From Acinetobacter sp. ASP199 (GTDB lineage Bacteria; Pseudomonadota; Gammaproteobacteria; Pseudomonadales; Moraxellaceae): 64,000 bases of DNA. The position numbers and the translations under genes are program-made. The DNA is taken from contig NZ_CP062182.1 of the NCBI RefSeq assembly GCF_022700675.1, forward strand, positions 1,240,001-1,304,000. Reading direction: 5' to 3'. Positions within the stretch are counted from its first letter, which is position 1. Every line of letters begins with the position of its first letter. The notes below the pieces were generated by a model. The model did no database searches and was not told the origin of the DNA. It worked only from the letters and a program-made list of their open reading frames with translations. Below are positions 57,751-64,000 of this stretch, one piece after another.

Positions 57751-58133
57751 TAGACAGCGTATTCTTCTAAAACATGCAGGGGGACATAGGCTAGAACTGC
57801 TTTATGGCAGGCTTGCAGCTTGATTGGTGGCGCCTGGCCTGCTTCATAAGCTTCTACCCAGCGGGTCACACAAATACACCAGAAATCACCCGGCTGAAGC
57901 CCGGGAAAACCCACTTCTGGTAAAGGCGTAATCAGATCATTACCCACTTTTTGGGAGAAATTTAAAAACTCTGAAGTCATCTGTGCACAAACGGTATGCT
58001 GGCCCAAGTCACTAGGAGAAGTGTGGCAGAAACCATTACGGAAATAGCCGGTAATCGGGTCAAAACAGCAGCTCGCCAAGGGCTCGCCCAAAACATTTAA
58101 ACGGTTTAGATCTGGATCTGGATGTATCGACAT
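57750..58133 (-). CDS. DUF2237 family protein
   Basis: 127 residues from the ATG at 58133 (MSIHPDPDLNRLN). Conserved DUF2237 segments: NVLGEPLASCCFDPITGYFRNG, split by cysteines at about 21-22, and GDFWCICVTRWVEAYEAG. The family is named after its unknown function; two or three cysteines might bind a metal. Upstream of the YceF-type gene on the same strand. Confidence 0.85.
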   Translation of the reverse strand: MSIHPDPDLNRLNVLGEPLASCCFDPITGYFRNGFCHTSPSDLGQHTVCAQMTSEFLNFSQKVGNDLITPLPEVGFPGLQPGDFWCICVTRWVEAYEAGQAPPIKLQACHKAVLAYVPLHVLEEYAV

Positions 58134-58273
58134 GGGTACTGAATCTGATGGATGCTTTTTCCTATCATAACAAAACTTTGGCAATCGTTAGCTTTTCTGC
58201 AAAAGATGCTAACCTTTTTCTGCATAATCATTTAAAATCGCCTCGTTTTTAATATCTATAAAGAGAGCTCTAG

Positions 58274-59461
58274 ATGAACTTTCAACGTATGACTGACCTT
58301 GACCTTGCGGGTAAGCGCGTTCTTATTCGTGAAGATTTAAACGTCCCTGTTAAAAATGGCGTGATTACTAGCGATGCGCGTTTACGTGCAGCATTGCCAA
58401 CTATTAAAGCTGCCGTAGAAAAAGGTGCAGCGGTTATGGTGTATTCACACCTTGGTCGTCCAGTTGAAGGTGAGCCTAAAGCTGAACAGTCACTTGCACC
58501 TGTAGCAGCATATTTGACTGAAGCATTAGGTCAGGAAGTAAAGTTATTCACTGACTACCTGAATGGTGTTGAAGTTCAACCTGGCCAAGTGGTTTTACTT
58601 GAGAACTGCCGCTTCAACGTCGGTGAAAAGAAAAATAACCCTGAACTTGCCGCGAAATATGCAGCACTTTGCGACGTATTTGTGATGGATGCATTTGGTA
58701 CGGCTCACCGTGCAGAAGCATCTACTGAAGGTGTAGCGCGTCTGGCGAAAGTGGCGGCAGCAGGTCCTTTACTTGCAGCGGAATTGGATGCTTTGGGTCG
58801 TGCGTTGAAAACTCCTGAAAAACCAATGGTTGCAATCGTTGCTGGTTCCAAGGTTTCAACTAAATTAGACGTATTGACTTCACTTTCTGATATCTGTGAT
58901 CAATTGATCGTAGGTGGTGGTATCGCGAATACTTTCCTTGCAGCTGCTGGTTACAATGTAGGTAAATCACTCTGTGAAAGTGATTTGATCGACACAGCGA
59001 AAGCAATTGCAGCAAAAGTTTCTGTTCCGCTTCCAACGGACGTTGTGGTTGCTGATGCATCTGAAATCAACTTTGATGACTTCCTGGGTTCATTGGCTGC
59101 TGCTAAAGCGGTTGTGAAAAAAGTAGAAGATGTTGCTGACAACGACATGATTCTAGATGTAGGTCCAGAAACTGCAAAAGCATTTGCTGAAATCTTGAAA
59201 ACATCTAAAACGATTCTTTGGAATGGTCCAGTGGGCGTATTCGAAGTCGATCAATTTGGTGAAGGTACGAAAACATTGTCTTTAGCAATTGCTGAATCGA
59301 CCGGCTTCTCAATTGCGGGTGGTGGCGATACATTGGCTGCAATCGACAAATATGAAGTTGCTGACAAAATTGGCTATATCTCAACGGGTGGCGGTGCTTT
59401 CCTTGAATTCGTAGAAGGTAAAACACTTCCTGCTGTTGCAGTATTGCTAGAGCGCGCTTAA
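58274..59461 (+). CDS. pgk: Phosphoglycerate kinase
   Basis: Transfers phosphate from 1,3-bisphosphoglycerate to ADP in glycolysis and the reverse in gluconeogenesis. 395 residues. [12 protein letters not shown] (15-26) near the N-terminus, SHLGRP, and the nucleotide loop GGGDTLAAI in the C-terminal domain. Followed by a strong terminator, then a small lipoprotein gene and fbaA, all on the plus strand. Confidence 0.98.
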   Translation: MNFQRMTDLDLAGKRVLIREDLNVPVKNGVITSDARLRAALPTIKAAVEKGAAVMVYSHLGRPVEGEPKAEQSLAPVAAYLTEALGQEVKLFTDYLNGVEVQPGQVVLLENCRFNVGEKKNNPELAAKYAALCDVFVMDAFGTAHRAEASTEGVARLAKVAAAGPLLAAELDALGRALKTPEKPMVAIVAGSKVSTKLDVLTSLSDICDQLIVGGGIANTFLAAAGYNVGKSLCESDLIDTAKAIAAKVSVPLPTDVVVADASEINFDDFLGSLAAAKAVVKKVEDVADNDMILDVGPETAKAFAEILKTSKTILWNGPVGVFEVDQFGEGTKTLSLAIAESTGFSIAGGGDTLAAIDKYEVADKIGYISTGGGAFLEFVEGKTLPAVAVLLERA

Positions 59462-59490
59462 GCGTCTCGTCCGAAGTATTTGCTTCCATG

Positions 59491-59519
59491 AAAAAGCCGG
59501 TTTAATACCGGCTTTTTTT
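59491..59519 (+). terminator. Terminator of pgk
   Basis: AAAAAGCCGG-TTTAATA-CCGGCTTTTTTT hairpin (59491-59518), 29 bases after the stop. Confidence 0.92.
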
Positions 59520-59623
59520 GTGCATTTTTTCAGGATTCGTATCTGTCTAGATAGTCGTCATAAAACTGCAATACAACTGTCATAGCATGTTCGCCATAAA
59601 CAAATAGATGATGAGAAAATAGC

Positions 59624-59902
59624 ATGATGAAACAGGTTGCTATCACCGTATTATTGGCTGCCTCTTTGGCTTTGACTGCATGTGCCAAAAAAGACAGTCC
59701 AGCACCACAGGAGCAGGACGCTTCTGCTGCGACAGTTACAGAACAGATCACTCCTGAACAGCAAGCCGTGATTGACTCTATCGACAAACCAGTTCTGGAT
59801 GAAAAAAATACAGATGTTCCCGCAGAAGTAGCGAATGCCCCGGCGGATGAGGCAACTGCAGACAGCCCGGATGAGGCCACTTCATCGGCCGTTGCTGAAT
59901 AA
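59624..59902 (+). CDS. Small acidic lipoprotein, unknown function
   Basis: 92 residues, the first ATG-ATG giving MMKQVAIT. Lipoprotein signal with lipobox LTAC (17-20). The mature part of about 73 residues is disordered-looking, acidic and alanine-rich (ANAPADEATADSPDEATSS). Between pgk and fbaA with its own terminator; no function can be told. Confidence 0.75.
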   Translation: MMKQVAITVLLAASLALTACAKKDSPAPQEQDASAATVTEQITPEQQAVIDSIDKPVLDEKNTDVPAEVANAPADEATADSPDEATSSAVAE

Positions 59903-59923
59903 GGATCCAAGTCAAGTCCAAAG

Positions 59924-59947
59924 TCCCTGCAAAAGCAGGGATTTTTT
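59924..59947 (+). terminator. Terminator of the small lipoprotein gene
   Basis: TCCCTGC-AAAA-GCAGGGA hairpin (59924-59941) followed by TTTTTT. Confidence 0.9.
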
Positions 59948-60022
59948 ATCAATTTATGTGTTTTCTTGCTGAATTGAATACAGTTCGCATGTAGAATATG
60001 TCGCATTACCTGGGAGGACATT

Positions 60023-61057
60023 ATGGCTCTTATTTCATTGCGCCAGCTCTTGGATCACGCCGGCGAACATGCTTACGGCGTACCAGCATTTAACGTAAAC
60101 AACTTAGAACAAATGCGTGCCATTATGTTGGCAGCAGACCAAACAAATTCACCTGTAATCGTACAGGCATCTGCGGGTGCACGTAAGTACGCAGGTGCAC
60201 CGTTCTTGCGTCATCTGATTTTGGCAGCAATCGAAGAATGGCCACACATTCCAGTGGTAATGCACCAAGACCACGGTACCAGCCCTGACGTATGTCAACG
60301 TTCTATCCAGTTAGGCTTCTCATCAGTGATGATGGATGGTTCTTTGGGCGCAGATGGTAAGACTCCAACATCTTACGACTACAACGTAGACGTTACTCGT
60401 CGTGTTGTGGAAATGGCGCATGCGTGTGGCGTTTCTGTAGAAGGTGAAATCGGTTGCCTAGGTAGCCTTGAAACAGGTATGGCGGGTGAAGAAGATGGCG
60501 TAGGCGCTGAAGGCGTTCTTGACCATTCTCAACTTTTAACTTCAGTTGAAGAAGCGACTCAGTTCGTTGCAGATACCAACGTTGATGCGCTTGCAATTGC
60601 AGTGGGCACTTCACACGGCGCGTACAAATTCACACGTCCACCTACAGGTGACATCCTTGCGATTGATCGTATTAAAGAGATTCACGCAGCGCTTCCAAAC
60701 ACACACCTTGTCATGCACGGTTCAAGCTCTGTGCCACAAGAATGGTTGGCTGTGATCAATCAATACGGCGGTAACATCGGCGAAACTTACGGTGTTCCTG
60801 TTGAGCAACTGGTTGAAGCAATCAAACACGGTGTGCGTAAAATCAACATCGATACAGACTTACGTTTAGCGTCTACAGGTGCTATGCGTCGTATGATGGC
60901 TGAAAAACCAGCTGAATTCGACCCACGTAAATTCTTCGCTGCAACTGTTGATGCAATGAAGCAAATCTGTGTAGATCGTTACGAAGCATTTGGTACTGCA
61001 GGTAATGCAGACAAAATTCGCCCGATCTCTCTAGAGAAAATGGTTTCTCGCTACTAA
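60023..61057 (+). CDS. fbaA: Class II fructose-bisphosphate aldolase
   Basis: Zinc-dependent aldolase of glycolysis and gluconeogenesis. 344 residues, Calvin-type class II length (similar to FbaA of Pseudomonas). Zinc ligands in HQDHGTSPD near residues 81-90, further His in TSHGAYKF and VMHGSSSVP. Start preceded by GGGAGG at 60011. Ends in a terminator at 61081. Confidence 0.97.
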   Translation: MALISLRQLLDHAGEHAYGVPAFNVNNLEQMRAIMLAADQTNSPVIVQASAGARKYAGAPFLRHLILAAIEEWPHIPVVMHQDHGTSPDVCQRSIQLGFSSVMMDGSLGADGKTPTSYDYNVDVTRRVVEMAHACGVSVEGEIGCLGSLETGMAGEEDGVGAEGVLDHSQLLTSVEEATQFVADTNVDALAIAVGTSHGAYKFTRPPTGDILAIDRIKEIHAALPNTHLVMHGSSSVPQEWLAVINQYGGNIGETYGVPVEQLVEAIKHGVRKINIDTDLRLASTGAMRRMMAEKPAEFDPRKFFAATVDAMKQICVDRYEAFGTAGNADKIRPISLEKMVSRY

Positions 61058-61080
61058 TTGCTAGCCTGAAATAAACTTGA

Positions 61081-61109
61081 AAGCCCACAATAACTTTGTG
61101 GGCTTTTTT
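61081..61109 (+). terminator. Terminator of fbaA
   Basis: AAGCCCACAA-TAAC-TTTGTGGGCTTTTTT hairpin with T tail (61081-61109). Confidence 0.92.
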
Positions 61110-61148
61110 GTATTAAAATAAAGCACTTAAAATAATGATGAGCATGCA

Positions 61149-62003
61149 ATGGAACTGATATTTGCAGCTGCACTGTGCAGCGTCATGGTCTCGATTTTAC
61201 TCAAGGTCGGAAGGAACAGGGGGCTCAATCCTATCCATCTGATTGCCTGGAACTATGCTACAGCAAGTGTTTTTTGTTATTTCTGGTTTAAACCCGATCT
61301 GGCACATGTCTCAGTCATTCATACGCCGTGGTTATTGATCCTTGCCTTAGGCATCTTGTTGCCCAGTGTATTTCTTCTGCTGGCTCGAGCTTTGCAAACA
61401 GCAGGGATCTTAAAGACAGAAATTGCCCAGCGTCTATCAGTCGTACTTTCTCTGGCAGCGGCTTATTTCATCTTTCAGGAGCAGTTTAGCCAGCTTAAAA
61501 TCATTGGAATCGGTCTTGGGATCACTGCGGTAATTTGTATCCTGTTATCTAATCGAAATAATGCAGGTACAGGAACGCGGGGCATGCTATATCTGAGCTT
61601 GGTCTGGGTAGGTTATGCATTGATTGATGTGTTATTGAAATACACCACCAGTCTGGGATTGCAGTTTGCAGTAACACTGAACCTGATGTTCATCTGTGCC
61701 TTTATTTTATCAATTGCCTATCTATTAATAAAATATCATCATCTCGGGGATTTAAAGCATATTGGTGCCGGACTGTTTCTAGGAGGGCTAAACTTCGCCA
61801 ATATTGCCTTTTATGTCAAAGCGCATATGTTGCTAAAAGATACACCAGCGATTGTCTTTGCGGGAATGAATATTCTGGTGGTTGTGTTTGGGGTGCTTGC
61901 AGGCCTGATTTTCTTTAAAGAGCGTCTAAAACCTGCAAGCAGTATTGGATTGCTACTGGGTCTTGCCAGTGTTATTTGCTTAGCCTATGCCATGTCTGCT
62001 TGA
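61149..62003 (+). CDS. DMT-superfamily (EamA-like) transporter
   Basis: 284 residues with about ten hydrophobic helices, in two half-repeats (helix pair ends AAYFIFQEQFSQLKIIGIGL and GLIFFKERLKPASSIGLLLG), as in EamA-type drug/metabolite transporters. The substrate is unknown. Its last 32 bases overlap a converging zinc-ribbon gene. Confidence 0.85.
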   Translation: MELIFAAALCSVMVSILLKVGRNRGLNPIHLIAWNYATASVFCYFWFKPDLAHVSVIHTPWLLILALGILLPSVFLLLARALQTAGILKTEIAQRLSVVLSLAAAYFIFQEQFSQLKIIGIGLGITAVICILLSNRNNAGTGTRGMLYLSLVWVGYALIDVLLKYTTSLGLQFAVTLNLMFICAFILSIAYLLIKYHHLGDLKHIGAGLFLGGLNFANIAFYVKAHMLLKDTPAIVFAGMNILVVVFGVLAGLIFFKERLKPASSIGLLLGLASVICLAYAMSA

Positions 62004-62193
62004 CATAGCTACTGGCATAATCCAGTGACAAGCGGATCAGATCTTCCTTTTCAGCCAGACCAAGAAGGAGGCCAGCTTGTCGGCAGTGTGGACAATGCGG
62101 ATAACGATGCTGTTCATGTTTAGATTGATGTAGATAAATCTTGTCGCAGTGTTTGCATTCAAATTTCATAGGTCTGGATGGAAGAACCGACAT
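61972..62193 (-). CDS. Small zinc-ribbon protein
   Basis: 73 residues; the start at 62193 has GAGG five bases upstream, better than the ATG at 62169. CKHC and CPHC pairs (13-16 and 34-37) form a zinc ribbon in FECKHCDKIYLHQSKHEQHR. The C-terminus has a short helix region. Overlaps the end of the DMT transporter gene by 32 bases on the opposite strand. Confidence 0.6.
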   Translation of the reverse strand: MSVLPSRPMKFECKHCDKIYLHQSKHEQHRYPHCPHCRQAGLLLGLAEKEDLIRLSLDYASSYVKQTWHRLSK

Positions 62194-62265
62194 GGATACC
62201 TCTATTTTTTATTCTGAATTATAAGTGTTCTTTAGTTAAGCAAAAATTAGGCCCATAATGACAAC

Positions 62266-62290
62266 TAAAGGGGCTTTGCGCCCCTTTTAT
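62266..62290. terminator. Terminator after the nitroreductase gene
   Basis: AAAGGGGC-TTTG-CGCCCCTTTT hairpin (62268-62287), 13 bases past the minus-strand stop at 62303. Confidence 0.75.
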
Positions 62291-62302
62291 ATCACAAAAT
62301 GT

Positions 62303-62956
62303 TTACAGTTTGGTGAAAACATCTTCGGCTTTCAGACGGGATTTTGGTAGCTTGGCATTAAAGTCATTTTCACTGCGGTAGCCAAAAGTCAGGATCACGG
62401 ATGGAATCAAGCCTTGTTCATTGAGTTTCAATTCTTCAGTAAGAATCTTCTCATCAAAGCCCCCAATAGGTGTCGCATCTACACCTTCGATCCCTGCAGC
62501 AAGTAACATTTGACCCAGTGCAATAAAGGTCTGGTTTTCAGCCCAACGCTGAATATCACCTTTTTCATTACGGTAATATTCAACATAGCCTGTACGGGTA
62601 TTGCGCTGTGCTTCTTTGGCGGTTTCATCTTTAAAACGGCCAAGTACATCATCACGTTCCAGAAGATTATCTAAATGCTGCTCAGTAATGTCAGCTTTGG
62701 TGCAGAAAAGAATCGTATGCGAAGAATCCAATACTTTTGGTGCATTGTAGGCATATGTACCTACTAAAGCCTTGGCAATACGTGCTTTGGCATCAGCATG
62801 GTCAGCGATAAAAAAGTGCCATGGCTGGATATTAATTGAAGAGGGAGCCAGGCGAAGAATCTCGGTCAGACGATCAAACTGTTCCTGTGGAATTTTCTTA
62901 GATGGATCATAAGCTTTTGTCGTGTAACGAGATTCAGAAACCTTAAGTAAATCCAT
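62303..62956 (-). CDS. nfsB: NfsB-like NAD(P)H nitroreductase
   Basis: FMN-dependent oxygen-insensitive nitroreductase / dihydropteridine reductase family. 217 residues, exactly the length of E. coli NfsB, using the ATG at 62956 with GGAG seven bases upstream; codons back to 63013 are not needed. Segments SRYTTKAYDPSKKI and APSSINIQPWHFFI are typical for FMN binding, and GGFDEKIL near the C-terminus. Natural substrate unknown. Divergent from hpaI. Confidence 0.9.
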   Translation of the reverse strand: MDLLKVSESRYTTKAYDPSKKIPQEQFDRLTEILRLAPSSINIQPWHFFIADHADAKARIAKALVGTYAYNAPKVLDSSHTILFCTKADITEQHLDNLLERDDVLGRFKDETAKEAQRNTRTGYVEYYRNEKGDIQRWAENQTFIALGQMLLAAGIEGVDATPIGGFDEKILTEELKLNEQGLIPSVILTFGYRSENDFNAKLPKSRLKAEDVFTKL

Positions 62957-63201
62957 AACTGGACTCCATTCGTCTTTGTTCATCTTGGATTGGGTGAAAT
63001 ACAGTGAAATCATACTCTAAGTGAAGTGGATTATTACAATAAATTTTCTTCAGGCAAAGCATAAGTTTTGTAGATGTATAGCATTTATAATGTGAGGACT
63101 TAGAACTTTTGCTAATTATAAAAGAGCTTTTCACTATTGGTACTTTTAGCCAATAGGCGTTTAATAACCTTATAAGCAATGACATGCAAGCGAGCAGGCG
63201 T

Positions 63202-63996
63202 ATGCAATACACCAATTACTTTAAAAGAAAACTCAAGACTGAACAGCAAATCGGATTATGGGTCGGTCTGGCAGATGCTTACGGTACAGAAATTGCTGCC
63301 AATGCCGGTTATGACTGGTTGCTAATTGATGGTGAGCATGCACCTAGTGATTTAAGAACCACCTTATCGCAATTACAGAGTATTGCACCTTATCCATCGC
63401 AGGCAGTAGTGCGTCCACCAATTGGCAGCGTACAGTTAATCAAGCAGCTTTTGGATATTGGTGCACAAAGTTTACTGATTCCGATGGTGGAAACGGTAGA
63501 GCAAGCAGAACTGATGGTGAAAGCGGTACGTTATCCGCCGGAAGGTATTCGTGGTGTGGGTGCAGCATTGGCACGTGCAACCCGTTGGAATAGTATTCCA
63601 AACTACTATGAAACTGCCCATGAAGATATTTGTTTGCTTATTCAAATTGAGTCAGTGACAGGCTTGCAAAACCTTGACGAAATCTTAAAAGTTGAGGGGA
63701 TTGATGGTGTATTTATTGGTGCGGTCGATTTGTCTGCGACCATGGGCTATCAAGGCAATCCAAATCATCCTGAAGTTCAAAAAGCCGTGATTGATGCGAT
63801 TCAACGGATTCGAGCATCAGGTAAAGCGGCCGGTATTTTATCGACTCAACATGAAGTGACTCAAAAATATTTAGATTTAGGTACAGAGTTTGTGGCGGTG
63901 GGTGTGGATACTAGCGTATTGATGAACTCTTTACGGGAACTGTTGTCTAAATATAAGCAGGGTACTGAAGTGGTGAAATCTGAAGGTGGATATTAA
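63202..63996 (+). CDS. hpaI: HpcH/HpaI-family aldolase
   Basis: Class II aldolase family that in E. coli cleaves 4-hydroxy-2-oxoheptanedioate to pyruvate and succinic semialdehyde in homoprotocatechuate breakdown. 264 residues from the ATG at 63202, which aligns with E. coli HpaI; an in-frame ATG at 63184 is less likely. Motifs: GLWVGLAD, LLIDGEHAPSDL with the catalytic histidine, GIRGVGAALARATRW, and IGAVDLSATMGY for the metal. The neighbouring hpa genes, if any, lie beyond the window. Confidence 0.9.
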   Translation: MQYTNYFKRKLKTEQQIGLWVGLADAYGTEIAANAGYDWLLIDGEHAPSDLRTTLSQLQSIAPYPSQAVVRPPIGSVQLIKQLLDIGAQSLLIPMVETVEQAELMVKAVRYPPEGIRGVGAALARATRWNSIPNYYETAHEDICLLIQIESVTGLQNLDEILKVEGIDGVFIGAVDLSATMGYQGNPNHPEVQKAVIDAIQRIRASGKAAGILSTQHEVTQKYLDLGTEFVAVGVDTSVLMNSLRELLSKYKQGTEVVKSEGGY

Positions 63997-64000
63997 TTCC

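Overview
The window looks like a chromosomal segment from Acinetobacter (Moraxellaceae, Gammaproteobacteria). Evidence: low G+C, gene order prmA - DUF3426 protein - fis - purH - purD without dusB, an envelope operon ending at lpxA without lpxB, ntrBC with no glnA beside it, recA-recX with no CTGT-N8-ACAG LexA box visible, and two IS5-family insertion sequences. Genus is inferred from protein character and synteny; no search was run.

Layout. 1-8.2 kb (minus): lipase-like lipoprotein (cut by the window edge), TPR-like lipoprotein, cysE, trmJ, dnaE. 8.4-14.2 kb: more variable, AT-rich section with an orphan membrane-anchored protein, metQ-(terminator)-metN-metI, a GNAT acetyltransferase and a 384-aa orphan with a PD-(D/E)XK-like C-terminus. 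14.3-19.9 kb (minus): prmA, DUF3426 zinc-ribbon protein, fis, purH, purD. 20-22.3 kb: tandem bile-acid:sodium-symporter-family paralogues and a small secreted Cys protein. 22.6-26.4 kb (plus): mnmG, an MFS transporter, a small orphan. 26.4-29.0 kb (minus): ntrB-ntrC.

29.4-41.8 kb (plus) holds rimO and then the envelope/isoprenoid operon pyrH-frr-uppS-cdsA-dxr-rseP-bamA-skp-lpxD-fabZ-lpxA. It joins isoprenoid synthesis (dxr), undecaprenyl carrier (uppS), phospholipid (cdsA), outer-membrane protein assembly (bamA, skp), envelope stress proteolysis (rseP) and lipid A (lpxD, lpxA, with fabZ). 41.8-49.4 kb: cpoB, the 4.5S SRP RNA gene ffs, a broken membrane-protein gene split around a REP-like palindrome, an 881-bp IS with TA target duplication, recX, recA, hslR, yrfG, cysQ and a histidine-phosphatase-like gene.

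49.5-55.6 kb: two orphan genes, one nuclease-like, whose upstream region carries a 1039-bp IS with a perfect 9-bp target duplication; then rpsT, an NAD-binding protein, rraA, a double GST-N protein and roxA. 56-64 kb: a Bap-prefix-like ORF with a stop at the apparent third codon, a YceF-type Maf protein, DUF2237 protein, pgk, a small lipoprotein, fbaA, a DMT transporter, a zinc-ribbon protein, an NfsB-like nitroreductase and hpaI.

No tRNA, CRISPR array, prophage or complete defence island was recognised. The most interesting signals are decayed or recently rearranged loci (Bap-prefix ORF, REP-split gene, IS upstream of a nuclease-like gene, IS transposase with an A9 frameshift), a long-range hairpin upstream of metQ, a long structured fis leader in the place where dusB lies in Pseudomonas, and two orphan nuclease-like proteins.
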